The translations under genes were made by a program, and so were the position numbers. From Caecibacter massiliensis (GTDB lineage: Bacteria > Bacillota > Negativicutes > Veillonellales > Megasphaeraceae): DNA of 64,000 bases. Location: assembly GCA_900095875.1 (NCBI GenBank), contig LT608311.1, positions 930,001-994,000 on the forward strand, read 5' to 3'. The notes beneath the pieces are model-generated. The model made no database searches, was not told where the DNA came from, and saw only the letters and a program-made list of their open reading frames with translations. The first letter of the stretch is position 1, and each line of letters starts with the position of its first letter. Below, piece after piece: positions 44,833-53,403 of the stretch.

Positions 44833-45165
44833 TTACCGGTCTGCGCCGTTTCCGTCCTTATCGGAACAGGGCTCCGCCTTCCGGTAACAGGCAGGGCCGC
44901 AATTCAGGGAATCAATAAAGGAACGGAATGCCGTAAGGACATCACAATTAAGGGAATAGTATGTATTCTTCCATTCTTTACGGCTTTTTACCAACCCGCA
45001 TTCTGTCAGTATTTTCATATGATGAGATAACGTGGGCTGGGTAATCTGAAAATGTTCCAATAACTTACAGGCGCACATTTCTCCCTTTGTCAACAGACCG
45101 ACAATCTGCAGACGGTTAGAATCCCCCAGCGCCTTACATATGAGGGACACATCCATAGCATTCAT
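44833..45165 (-). CDS. arsR: ArsR-family arsenic-responsive repressor
   Basis: Winged-helix metalloregulator of 110 residues. MCACKLL (about residues 30-36) corresponds to the ELCVCDL metal-binding motif in the recognition helix region, and QPTLSHHMKILTECGLV is the DNA-reading helix. A second cysteine cluster sits at the C-terminus (CGPACYRKAEPC). It lies ten bases behind arsP and should repress the operon from the operator at 46227-46248. Confidence 0.93.
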   Translation of the reverse strand: MNAMDVSLICKALGDSNRLQIVGLLTKGEMCACKLLEHFQITQPTLSHHMKILTECGLVKSRKEWKNTYYSLNCDVLTAFRSFIDSLNCGPACYRKAEPCSDKDGNGADR

Positions 45166-45174
45166 CTTACCACC

Positions 45175-46173
45175 TCACAATAATACATATCGCAGAGCAT
45201 TGAAACCATATCCGACCAGGATGATTCCCACAACACAAATAGCTACAAAGACGCCCAGCAATTTCGGCTTTACCGCCTTGCGCAGGAGAATCAGGGACGG
45301 CAGGCTGAGTGTCGTCACGGCCATCATGAAACTGAGGACGGCACCAAGGAGAGCACCTTTTCCCAGCAGTGCTTCGGCAATGGGAATGGTTCCAAAAATA
45401 TCTGCATACATAGGAACGCCTACCAGCGTCGCAAGGATGACGCCCCACTGATTCTGACTGCCAAGCACCGTTTCGACCATAGTTTCCGGAATCCAGTTAT
45501 GAATCAGCGCTCCTATACCTACGCCGATCAGGATATAGGGAAATACTTTTTTAAATGTTCCAGTCATCTGGTCTCTGGCGAATTCCAGCCTGTCCCATAC
45601 GGTCAGTTCAGCCGGTTCTATATCCGGGCCTGCAACAGCCTGACGGATAAAATCTTCGACCTCATTTTCCAGATGTATCCGTTCTATGATCGAGCCCCCT
45701 ATGACGGCAATGATAAGTCCAAACACGACATAAGCCGCTGCAATCTTGTAACCAAAAATACTAATCAGCAGGACGAGACTCCCCAGATCTACCATAGGCG
45801 ACGAAATGAGGAACGAAAAGGTAACTCCCAGCGGAAGACCGGCACTGGTAAATCCCATAAACAGCGGAATGGATGAGCATGAACAAAAGGGAGTGACCGT
45901 TCCCAGCAAAGCTCCCATGATATTCGCCCCGATTCCATGGAACCGTCCCATAATTTTCCGGCTCCGCTCGGGAGGGAAAAAGCTCTGGATATACGAAATA
46001 GCAAAAATCAGGACACAGAGCAGCAAGGTAATCTTGATGACATCATATAAAAAGAACTGCAGACTGCCGCCAAGCCGGCTTTCTATATCTACACCGGCCC
46101 GAATTAATCCATCAGAAATCAGTCCGTTCAACCATTGCATCCCTAAGATCTGATTTTGAATAAACAGCCACAT
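45175..46173 (-). CDS. arsP: ArsP-type permease
   Basis: Membrane permease of the DUF318/ArsP_1 family, 332 residues with eight or more segments. The conserved TPFCSCSSIPLF segment (about 95-106) carries the cysteine pair found in ArsP, an efflux protein for trivalent organoarsenicals; GVPMYADIFGTIPIAEAL is also typical. The start ATG 46173 has AAGGAGG eight bases upstream; the longer frame overlaps the promoter. It is the first gene of the operon. Arsenite itself may also be a substrate, since no ArsB or Acr3 is present. Confidence 0.88.
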   Translation of the reverse strand: MWLFIQNQILGMQWLNGLISDGLIRAGVDIESRLGGSLQFFLYDVIKITLLLCVLIFAISYIQSFFPPERSRKIMGRFHGIGANIMGALLGTVTPFCSCSSIPLFMGFTSAGLPLGVTFSFLISSPMVDLGSLVLLISIFGYKIAAAYVVFGLIIAVIGGSIIERIHLENEVEDFIRQAVAGPDIEPAELTVWDRLEFARDQMTGTFKKVFPYILIGVGIGALIHNWIPETMVETVLGSQNQWGVILATLVGVPMYADIFGTIPIAEALLGKGALLGAVLSFMMAVTTLSLPSLILLRKAVKPKLLGVFVAICVVGIILVGYGFNALRYVLL

Positions 46174-46215
46174 CTGGTACGCCTCCTTGTCACATTTATT
46201 TTCATCTATGTGATA

Positions 46216-46248
46216 AGAATAGCACTCACATTGATATTTGTCAATATG
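46216..46248 (-). promoter_or_regulatory. Promoter and ArsR-type operator of the ars operon
   Basis: Minus-strand TTGACA (46239-46244), 17-base spacer, TATTCT (46216-46221). The inverted repeat CATATTGA-caaata-TCAATGTG (46227-46248, 7 of 8 positions paired) covers the -35, like known ArsR sites. Confidence 0.82.
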
Positions 46249-46292
46249 AATGGTTAATCTATCCAGAATCACCTGCCGGTTGCACAAATCTT

Positions 46293-46322
46293 TTTACTAT
46301 AAGATATAAAGTATAGTATAAT
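46293..46322 (+). promoter_or_regulatory. Candidate promoter of the radical SAM gene
   Basis: TTTACT (46293-46298), 18-base spacer, TATAAT (46317-46322). Confidence 0.5.
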
Positions 46323-46353
46323 AGTACCATTCTCCCATGAAAGGATGATAGAT

Positions 46354-47241
46354 ATGTATATTGATGACGCTGAAGGCATGGTATTTCGTCCCCCCAGCGA
46401 AGCCTATAGTTTCATATTGCGTGCCACCATCGGCTGTTCCCACAATACGTGCACATTCTGCCCGATGTATAAGGAATCGCGGTTCCGGATCCGTCCCCTG
46501 GAAGAAATCGACGGTATCATTGAACGCGGTGCCGCCGCTTACCCCTATGTGCGCCGTGTCTTTATCGCTGACGGCGACGCCCTGGTCCTGAAAACCAAAG
46601 ACCTGCTGCACATCATAAAAAAATGCTATGACCTGTTCCCCCGCCTGACCCGCGTCGGCGCCTATGCGACTCCGGCTGACATCGACCGCAAGACACCGGA
46701 AGAACTGACTGCACTTCACGAAGCAGGTCTTGGAATTCTCTATACGGGAATCGAAAGCGGCGACGATGCGGTCCTCACCCGGGTCCATAAGGGTACGACG
46801 GCGGAACTCACCGTGCGGGCCGGCCAGAAAGCGCTGGCTGCGGGGTTTAAATTATCTGCCATGATTCTTCTCGGCCTGGGTGGTCAGGAACGGACCCATG
46901 AACACGCCCTGCACACGGCGGAAGTCGTGTCTGCCATCAATCCCACCATGCTCAGCGCCCTGTCCCTGATCATTCCCGAATTCGTTCCCCTGTACAAGGA
47001 AGTGCAAGACGGCACCTTTACGCCTCTGACGGCCCGGGGATTTATCCGGGAACTGGACGAACTCCTGCGCCATACGGAAATGACAGAGTCCTGCATTTTC
47101 CGCAGCAATCACGTTTCCAATCTCTATCCCGTAGGCGGCACACTGCCCAAAGACAAAGAAGCCATGCTCCGGGCATTAGAGCAGATGATGCCCCATATGG
47201 ACGATACGACACCCATTCTGGGCGACGTAACTCATTTCTAA
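46354..47241 (+). CDS. Radical SAM protein
   Basis: Radical SAM enzyme of 295 residues, with the [4Fe-4S]/SAM site in GCSHNTCTFCPMY (a C-x4-C-x2-C variant, about residues 28-40, typical of the Elp3-like subgroup of small anaerobe proteins). YTGIESGDD and LLGLGGQE mark the barrel. ATG 46354 is preferred because AAAGG abuts the earlier ATG. The reaction is unknown; such proteins are often annotated only by superfamily. Confidence 0.8.
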   Translation: MYIDDAEGMVFRPPSEAYSFILRATIGCSHNTCTFCPMYKESRFRIRPLEEIDGIIERGAAAYPYVRRVFIADGDALVLKTKDLLHIIKKCYDLFPRLTRVGAYATPADIDRKTPEELTALHEAGLGILYTGIESGDDAVLTRVHKGTTAELTVRAGQKALAAGFKLSAMILLGLGGQERTHEHALHTAEVVSAINPTMLSALSLIIPEFVPLYKEVQDGTFTPLTARGFIRELDELLRHTEMTESCIFRSNHVSNLYPVGGTLPKDKEAMLRALEQMMPHMDDTTPILGDVTHF

Positions 47242-47248
47242 AACTAAA

Positions 47249-47305
47249 AAAACAGAGGATGCTGCACTACAGGCTTTTAAAGCCATTCTGCGCATCCTCT
47301 GTTTT
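47249..47305. terminator. Bidirectional terminator
   Basis: AAAACAGAGGATG pairs with CATCCTCTGTTTT, with an inner GGCTTTTAAAGCC stem, between convergent genes. Confidence 0.85.
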
Positions 47306-47324
47306 ACTTTATTGTATTCTCTTT

Positions 47325-48317
47325 TTAATGCTGTGCCGGAACGGTGATGGTTTCGCGCTGTTTTTCTGCATCCCGGGCTTCTATCTTATCCATGTTGCGG
47401 GCAAAAATCCCGGCCAGGATGGACCCGGTGACCTGATGGATAGCAGCACCGACAGCGGCCGGAATGGCTACAGCCGGAGCGAAGAAGACGGAAACAAGGG
47501 AAATAGCCAGGGCATCGTTCTGCATGCCAACTTCCAGCGTGACGGAATGCTGCTGTTTCTTACCCAGTCCTAATTTACCTGTAACGAAGTAGCCAATGAG
47601 GAAACCGCCCAGATTATGGATGAGTACCATGAGGATAATGAAGAATCCCATTTCCAGGATTTTGACACCATTGATAGCAATAACGCCACCGACGATGACC
47701 AATACGCCAAAAGCAGAAACGAGTACCAGTACTTTCGACAAGGAAGCGACGTGCTTTTCACCCATGATGCGATGAACGATGAGTCCCAGAACCAAAGGAA
47801 CCAGAATAACTTTCATAACCGTCATGGCCATGGCAAAGAAAGAAACTTCAACCCACTGGCCAGCCAGTCCCCAGACGATGAAGGGCATCATGATGGGTGC
47901 CAGCAGAGTCGAACAGGTCGTAATGGATACGGACAGCGGTACATCGGCTTTCGCCAGGAAGCCCATGACGTTGGATGCTGTGCCGCTCGGACAGGACCCC
48001 AGCAGAATCATGCCGACAGCCATTTCCGGTGGCATCTGAAAAGCCATTACCAGTCCATAGGCCAGGAGCGGCATAATCGTGTAGTGAGCCGTGCAGCCGA
48101 TGAGGACTTCTTTTGGCCGCTGCAGGATGAGTCTGAAGTCTTTGGCATGCAGCGTCATCCCCATACCAAACATGATGACCCCCAGAAGCAATACCGTATG
48201 CGGTACGGCCCATAAAAATGCGCCCGGCATAAAGTATGCCCAGATAACGACAAGAAATACGATGTACGTCAGGTTCTTTCCGACAAAACCACTTAATTTC
48301 CCGATTAAATCCATCAT
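47325..48317 (-). CDS. BASS-family sodium symporter under T-box control
   Basis: Bile acid:sodium symporter (BASS) family protein of 330 residues with ten segments. The hallmark SCPSGTASNVMGFLAKAD (about 108-125) and the second sodium-site region EVGMQNDALA (about 260) are present. Bacterial and plastid BASS members carry pyruvate, pantothenate precursors or other 2-oxo acids. GGGGGG lies six bases before ATG 48317. A T-box leader with predicted valine specifier lies directly upstream, pointing to a substrate linked to valine supply, such as a branched-chain 2-oxo acid. The substrate is inference. Confidence 0.85.
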   Translation of the reverse strand: MMDLIGKLSGFVGKNLTYIVFLVVIWAYFMPGAFLWAVPHTVLLLGVIMFGMGMTLHAKDFRLILQRPKEVLIGCTAHYTIMPLLAYGLVMAFQMPPEMAVGMILLGSCPSGTASNVMGFLAKADVPLSVSITTCSTLLAPIMMPFIVWGLAGQWVEVSFFAMAMTVMKVILVPLVLGLIVHRIMGEKHVASLSKVLVLVSAFGVLVIVGGVIAINGVKILEMGFFIILMVLIHNLGGFLIGYFVTGKLGLGKKQQHSVTLEVGMQNDALAISLVSVFFAPAVAIPAAVGAAIHQVTGSILAGIFARNMDKIEARDAEKQRETITVPAQH

Positions 48318-48412
48318 ATGAATCCCCCCGATGATGCGTGTACGAATAATAAATATAAATAAAATATACCCCAGTAACAAATCCTGATGACTATCCCGCT
48401 TTTTGTGTAAAA

Positions 48413-48699
48413 AAACGCTTTGTCTCTTTTAAAAGAGACAAAGCGTTCAGCTCTGCGGTACCACTCTTATTGTCGTAACGACCCCTCTGTGCATCTCCGG
48501 AACCCCCGTTCCTTGCAATGCCTGACCCGCTAACGGTGGTCTTCCGGCTGCGTCTACTTGCAAAGCGTTCGGGCAGCTGCTCATGGGTGACTTCACGGTA
48601 TCTGCCCATCCCGTCTCTCAGCCTGCAACGGTTCTCTGTCATGGGGGATTACCCTTACTACTCCCAGTCAACACGGTGTCTGTGGATTTGTTGATGCTT
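48413..48699 (-). promoter_or_regulatory. T-box leader, predicted valine (GUC) specifier
   Basis: The minus strand shows Stem I with GGGAGTAGTAA on the 5' side and AGAGAACCG...GCTGAGAGACGG distally. The 3' specifier loop reads GTGAAGTCACCC, giving GUC (Val) at 48589-48591 followed by A. The T-box element AGTGGTACCGC follows at about 48453-48466, then a terminator (CGCTTTGTCTCTTTT with AAAAGAGACAAAGCG, seven Ts, about 48412-48447). UGGU matches a tRNA with discriminator A, as for tRNA-Val. The codon call is by hand folding. Confidence 0.85.
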
Positions 48700-48728
48700 A
48701 TTATACGCACGGTGTATGAGAAAGTCAA
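48700..48728 (-). promoter_or_regulatory. Promoter of the BASS T-box leader
   Basis: Minus-strand TTGACT (48723-48728), 17-base spacer, TATAAT (48700-48705). Confidence 0.85.
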
Positions 48729-48957
48729 GAAGTTTTTTTCTTCGCATCTTAAAAAAAACATGCATTAAAACGTTAAACTTAAAATTATTAACATTGATTT
48801 TCCAGGCATTCTCATTAATAATTAACGCAATCTATCTATAGAATTTTAGAATTGAAGTGCATTCTTTCTCGCTATTTCAAATTTCATTTTGTCTTACTTT
48901 TGCTGAAAATTGTAGTATAATGTAGAAAAATCCCGTAAATCAAGGAGGTTCTGCCTT

Positions 48958-49563
48958 ATGAAAAAGATATGTCTCTTCCTCATTCTGCTCGTTACCATAG
49001 CCGGTGCATCCTTTGCTGCAGACACGGCCGGATCATCCCCTGCCACTACTCCGCCCGTCACGGCCAGCCAGCCGGCAGATGATACCGCACGGTTCGACAA
49101 CGAACGGACAATCCTTCTGGTCCGTACGACCCAGGGCGGTTACCCTGCCCATTTCATGGAACAGCGTCTGCGCCAGCCCTTCCGCCTTCCCTACTGGGAC
49201 CGCCAGTATGCAGCGGAAACGATTTCCCCGGAAGACATAACAGAAGATACGATGCAAAGACTGGCCGCATCCTACAAAGCCGATGTCGTCCTCGTCCCGG
49301 TCGTACGGACCTGGATCTGGCGGCAGTATCACGCATATCGCGGCTGGTATGATGACGACGAATTTTTCACAGAATGCTGGTATGACCTGCGGGTATATGC
49401 CTACAATGTCAAAGATCAGACACTGAAGAGTTATAGTTCCCGCGGCTCAGAACGGGATGAATCCTCTATCCTCAATGATCCCAATGAAATTCTGGGACGG
49501 GCCATGGACCAGATTCTGGAAAAATTGCCATATAAACGCATCCCGACGGACATTGAACGGTAA
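48958..49563 (+). CDS. Secreted hypothetical protein
   Basis: Not recognised. The 201 residues begin with a clear signal peptide (cut near ASFAA-DTA, about residue 21), then a Pro/Thr/Ser-rich linker and a domain from about 45 with RTILLVRTTQGG, VVLVPVVRTWIWRQY and a Trp/Tyr-rich acidic patch (RGWYDDDEFF). The alternating hydrophobic strands and the conserved-looking YNVKDQTLKSYSSRGSE segment suggest a periplasmic or outer-membrane-associated beta protein. AAGGAGG is eight bases before the ATG. It is convergent with aspA. Confidence 0.75.
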   Translation: MKKICLFLILLVTIAGASFAADTAGSSPATTPPVTASQPADDTARFDNERTILLVRTTQGGYPAHFMEQRLRQPFRLPYWDRQYAAETISPEDITEDTMQRLAASYKADVVLVPVVRTWIWRQYHAYRGWYDDDEFFTECWYDLRVYAYNVKDQTLKSYSSRGSERDESSILNDPNEILGRAMDQILEKLPYKRIPTDIER

Positions 49564-50991
49564 TCAGCCGCTGATTTTACGCTGTGAAGCTTCCATCCAG
49601 GCCGCACCGGCAATGCCCGGAGTCGTCATTTCCCAGGGAGACAGGATGTGTTCCATCTGTTCCTCCGTCAGGATACGATGTTCCCGGATAATATCCCGTA
49701 CGGGCTGTTTGGTTGCATAGGCTTCCCGTGCCAGGAACGAAGCCTTTTCATAGCCGATATGCGGCAGCAGTGCCGTAATGATGCCGACACTGTGATCAAC
49801 CCAGTACTGGCATTGACTGCGATTGGCTTCCAGTCCCTTCAGCAGTTTATCGATGAACGCGTAAATCGCATTCGTCAGGCACTGCATGGCACTAAAAAGA
49901 TTATACGCCATGACCGGCTTCATGACATTGAGTTCGAATTGGCCGTTTTCCGAAGCAAAGGTGACGGCCAGGTCGTTGCCAATGACCTGATAGCAGGCCT
50001 GGTCGAGTACTTCTGCCATGACGGGATTGACTTTACCCGGCATGATAGATGAACCGGGCTGACGGGCCGGCAGTTTCAGTTCATTGAGGCCACAGCGCGG
50101 GCCCGATGCCATGAGACGGAAATCGTTTGCCATTTTAATCAGCACCAGAGCCGTGCATTTCATGGCTGACGATACTTCAGCAAAGCCGTCCGTATTATTA
50201 GTCATGTCAATGAGATTGCTGGCCGTCGTAAACAGTTCCCCCGTAAGTCCGGACAATTCTTTGGCAACGCCCCGGATGTACTGAGGTTCGGCATTAAGAC
50301 CTGTGCCGACGGCAGTACCGCCCATATTGATAGTATGTACACCTTCAAGAGACCGCTTGATCCGTTTGCGACCCCGGTGTACAGCCGATGCATAGGCCCC
50401 CATTTCCTGTCCCAGTGTCACCGGTACGGCATCCTGCAGGTGGGTCCGCCCCATCTTGATGACATCTTTAAAGTCTTCTTCTTTATCGAGAAGAGCCGCT
50501 TCCAAAGCCCGCAATGCTTCGTTCAGTTTCTTTCCTTTGAGGATGAGGCAGACCTTCATACTCGTAGGAAATACATCGTTCGTGGACTGGGCCATATTTG
50601 CATGATTATTCGGTGATACGAGATCATACCGTCCTTTGGGCTGCCCCAGGATTTCCAGTGCGCGGTTGCAGAGCACTTCGTTCATATTCATATTGACCGA
50701 TGTACCGGCACCACCCTGGATTGGATCGACCGGGAATTGGTCAAGCCATTTCCCGGCCAGGATTTCATCGGCTGCCTGTACCAGAGCCGTACCGATTTTC
50801 TTCGGCAGACGGCCTGTTTTCATATTTGCCAGCGCGGCTGCTTTTTTGACCAGCGCCATGGCATGAATGAAATCCGGGTCGAGATGATTGCCTGTAATAT
50901 GGAAATTTTCCAAAGCACGCATGGTCTGTACGCCATAATATACATCATCTGGCACATTCATTTCTCCCAAAAAATCATGTTCTGTTCTCAT
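49564..50991 (-). CDS. aspA: Aspartate ammonia-lyase
   Basis: Aspartase of the fumarase/aspartase superfamily, 475 residues, which deaminates aspartate to fumarate for anaerobic respiration or catabolism. It shows GAGTSVNMNMNEV, the SPNNHANMAQSTND region, TNNTDGF and the superfamily signature GSSIMPGKVNP (about 316-326) with its catalytic serine loop. The N-terminal MRTEHDFLGE is standard for AspA. The start ATG 50991 follows AGGAGGGG; the longer frame has no site. Expressed from a promoter about 190 bases upstream, across a leader hairpin. Confidence 0.93.
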   Translation of the reverse strand: MRTEHDFLGEMNVPDDVYYGVQTMRALENFHITGNHLDPDFIHAMALVKKAAALANMKTGRLPKKIGTALVQAADEILAGKWLDQFPVDPIQGGAGTSVNMNMNEVLCNRALEILGQPKGRYDLVSPNNHANMAQSTNDVFPTSMKVCLILKGKKLNEALRALEAALLDKEEDFKDVIKMGRTHLQDAVPVTLGQEMGAYASAVHRGRKRIKRSLEGVHTINMGGTAVGTGLNAEPQYIRGVAKELSGLTGELFTTASNLIDMTNNTDGFAEVSSAMKCTALVLIKMANDFRLMASGPRCGLNELKLPARQPGSSIMPGKVNPVMAEVLDQACYQVIGNDLAVTFASENGQFELNVMKPVMAYNLFSAMQCLTNAIYAFIDKLLKGLEANRSQCQYWVDHSVGIITALLPHIGYEKASFLAREAYATKQPVRDIIREHRILTEEQMEHILSPWEMTTPGIAGAAWMEASQRKISG

Positions 50992-51096
50992 GATACCCCT
51001 CCTGGCCACGCACTGTTGTATACAGTATGCAATGTTTGTGATAAAGAAATTAATGAAAATTTACAAATCCATATTTCATGGGAACTGGTACAGTAA

Positions 51097-51134
51097 AAGG
51101 CGCTGCCGGATCTATGTCCAACAGCGCCTTTGCC
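51097..51134 (-). promoter_or_regulatory. Terminator-like hairpin in the aspA leader
   Basis: On the minus strand AAAGGCGCTG pairs with CAGCGCCTTTT about 100 bases before the aspA start and downstream of its promoter. It reads as an attenuator or a processing signal; what would relieve it is unknown. Confidence 0.55.
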
Positions 51135-51158
51135 GCACGTCCTATGAAATTTAGCTAT

Positions 51159-51187
51159 ATCTTAACGCTATTTGAAATGGTTGTCAA
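51159..51187 (-). promoter_or_regulatory. Promoter of aspA
   Basis: Minus-strand TTGACA (51182-51187), 17-base spacer, TAAGAT (51159-51164). Confidence 0.78.
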
Positions 51188-51269
51188 GATATACCGATAC
51201 ATCGTACGAACTCCCTGCAAGCCATTGCATGGTGATATTTATTGAATATGATTCTAAATACTTTAAACA

Positions 51270-51322
51270 TTTACATTGTCTCCCGATTGCCTTATAATTT
51301 TATTAAGATACGTCTATCTTAA
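51270..51322 (+). promoter_or_regulatory. cyuA promoter with palindromic operator
   Basis: TTTACA (51270-51275), 17-base spacer, TATAAT (51293-51298). The perfect inverted repeat TTAAGATA-CGTC-TATCTTAA (51303-51322) lies at the expected transcription start, a natural repressor position. Confidence 0.7.
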
Positions 51323-51352
51323 AATTTTGTTTTTATAAAGGAGACGATTTGC

Positions 51353-52657
51353 ATGGAATTAGAAGAAATGTGGGAAAAGATGGTTGATTGTCTGCACAAA
51401 GAAGTAAAACCCGCCACGGGGTGTACGGAGCCGATATCGCTTGCCTACGCATCGGCTGTAGCTGCCGAAAAGCTGGGACAGCCCGTAGAAAAAATTGAAG
51501 CAAGGGTATCGGCTAACATGATGAAAAACGGGATGGCCGTCATCGTGCCGGGAACGGAAACACCGGGGCTGTACATCGCGGCAGCCGTCGGTGCACTGGG
51601 CGGTGACCCCAAAGGCGGTCTGCAAGTACTGAAACGCTTGTCTCCCGACGTCGTACGGAAGGGCAAAAAGATGGTCGCTGACAAGCTCGTATCGGTCGAT
51701 ATCGCCGACGTTCCCAATGTACTGTATTCCGAAGCCAAAGTCTATGGTGGCGGCCATACGGCACGGGTCTGCATTGCCGACGATCACACCAATGTCGTGC
51801 GCATCGAAAAAGACGATGCCGTCCTCTTTGAAGCACCGCCGATGAGCCGGGACGAAATCTCTCCGGAAGAACAGTTCCTGAACAACCTGACATTAAAGGA
51901 TGTCTATCAATTTGCAACCGAATGTCCCATTGACGATATCCGCTTCATGGAAGAAGCCGCTAAATTAAATGAAGAATTATCCAAAGTCGGTCTTTCAGAA
52001 AAATACGGCCACTGCATCGGTTATACGATGAAATCAGAAATCCATACGGGATTCCTTAGTAACGCCCTGCAGGACATGATTATCATGAAGACAGCCGGAG
52101 CTTCTGATGCCCGCATGGGAGGGGCCCCGCTTCCGGCCATGACCAATTCCGGTTCTGGCAACCAGGGAATCACGGCTACCATTCCCGTCGTCGTAACGGC
52201 ACAGAAAGTAAAGGCATCCAAGGAACAGCTCATCCGGGCCCTTACCATGTCTCATATGACGGCCATTTACATTCACAGCTTCCTTCCCAAACTCTCCGCG
52301 CTCTGCGCCTGCGGCACGGCCGCTATGGGAGCTGCTACTGGCATGGTCTGGCTCCTGGGAGGCAAATTCCAGGACGTACAGGATACCATTTCTAACATGA
52401 CCGGTGACCATATCGGTATGGTATGTGATGGCGCCGGCAACAGCTGCACCCTGAAAGTCGCCACAGCCTGCGACGCCGCCTGCCGGGCAGTCATGCTCAG
52501 CCTGCACAATATCCGCGTAACCGGCAGTGAAGGCCTGGTCAGTAACAATCCCGATGAATCCATCCGCAATATTGGCGAACTGGCCAAAAAAGGTATGGAA
52601 CAGACCGATAAGGAAATCCTGCAGATCATGCTCCATAAAAATAAACTCGATGCGTGA
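51353..52657 (+). CDS. cyuA: L-cysteine desulfidase (CyuA/UPF0597 family)
   Basis: Iron-sulfur enzyme of 434 residues of the CyuA (YhaM/CdsB) family, which breaks cysteine down to pyruvate, ammonia and sulfide. VKPATGCTEPISLAYA (about 18-33) holds the first cluster cysteine, and further cysteines lie in DGAGNSCTLKVATACDAAC (about 364-382). An L-serine dehydratase alpha-like annotation is common because the folds are related. AAAGGAG stands before the ATG. It is a single gene with its own operator, with no cysteine transporter next to it. Confidence 0.88.
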   Translation: MELEEMWEKMVDCLHKEVKPATGCTEPISLAYASAVAAEKLGQPVEKIEARVSANMMKNGMAVIVPGTETPGLYIAAAVGALGGDPKGGLQVLKRLSPDVVRKGKKMVADKLVSVDIADVPNVLYSEAKVYGGGHTARVCIADDHTNVVRIEKDDAVLFEAPPMSRDEISPEEQFLNNLTLKDVYQFATECPIDDIRFMEEAAKLNEELSKVGLSEKYGHCIGYTMKSEIHTGFLSNALQDMIIMKTAGASDARMGGAPLPAMTNSGSGNQGITATIPVVVTAQKVKASKEQLIRALTMSHMTAIYIHSFLPKLSALCACGTAAMGAATGMVWLLGGKFQDVQDTISNMTGDHIGMVCDGAGNSCTLKVATACDAACRAVMLSLHNIRVTGSEGLVSNNPDESIRNIGELAKKGMEQTDKEILQIMLHKNKLDA

Positions 52658-52730
52658 AAGCAAGAGAACTATCTAAAAATCTTATAGATAGTTGTCCAAG
52701 CATCTCATGAAAAACAACTCACATACATGT

Positions 52731-52772
52731 AAAGCCGCAACAAATGGGCAGCTGCTCATTTGTTGCGGCTTT
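52731..52772. terminator. Bidirectional terminator
   Basis: AAAGCCGCAACAAATG pairs with CATTTGTTGCGGCTTT between convergent cyuA and the GNAT gene. A second small hairpin, AACTATCTA/TAGATAGTT, precedes it at 52667-52694. Confidence 0.85.
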
Positions 52773-52777
52773 CGTCT

Positions 52778-53239
52778 TTACAAATCTTTTTTCAGATAAA
52801 TCACATTGGGCATGGGATTATGATAATACGCCGGGATTTCGGTAAATCCGAATCGTTCATACGTATGAATGGCGCTTTTCATCGTATCGGTAAACGAATC
52901 CAACACCATTTCCTTATATCCATCTGCACAGGCCTGATTGACAATCTTCTCTACGAGCATACGCCCGGCATGAAGATGACGGTATGCCGGTTTGACATAT
53001 AACCGCTTCATTTCACAGCGCCGGTCATCGTGGCGGTGATAGGCAATACAGCCAATAACCGCTCCGTCATCGGCCACGGCTGCATAGATGCGGCCATAAG
53101 GCGGTACATAACGTTGTTCCAGATGAGCCAGTTCATCTGACAGATTCTGAAAACTTAGATCCATGTGCAGAGAATCGGTATATTCCACAATCAGTTTCTT
53201 TAGTTCAGGCAGCCGCTGAGTTCCATCAATAATTTTCAT
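52778..53239 (-). CDS. GNAT-family N-acetyltransferase
   Basis: Acetyl-CoA-dependent N-acetyltransferase of 153 residues. The GNAT core is visible: strand VIGCIAYHR, then the acetyl-CoA loop region MKRLYVKPAYRHLHAGRML (about 82-100, the Q/RxxGxG/A motif in degenerate form RHLHAG), and LDSFTDTM. The start ATG 53239 is seven bases after GGGAGG. Substrate unknown. Confidence 0.82.
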   Translation of the reverse strand: MKIIDGTQRLPELKKLIVEYTDSLHMDLSFQNLSDELAHLEQRYVPPYGRIYAAVADDGAVIGCIAYHRHDDRRCEMKRLYVKPAYRHLHAGRMLVEKIVNQACADGYKEMVLDSFTDTMKSAIHTYERFGFTEIPAYYHNPMPNVIYLKKDL

Positions 53240-53341
53240 GTCAATGCCTCCCATGCCTTTTCTTTTAGTATACTATAGACACCCCTTTTTTCCTATCGGT
53301 CTTCCGGCTATATATAATACGCATAAAGAACTAAATACAGC

Positions 53342-53370
53342 TTGTATTCATACAACATATCATATACAAT
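53342..53370 (+). promoter_or_regulatory. Candidate promoter of the pyridoxamine kinase gene
   Basis: TTGTAT (53342-53347), 17-base spacer, TACAAT (53365-53370), in an AT-rich gap; other -10-like hexamers are close by. Confidence 0.4.
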
Positions 53371-53403
53371 GGATATAATATATTATTCCAAGAGGTGATA
53401 ATC

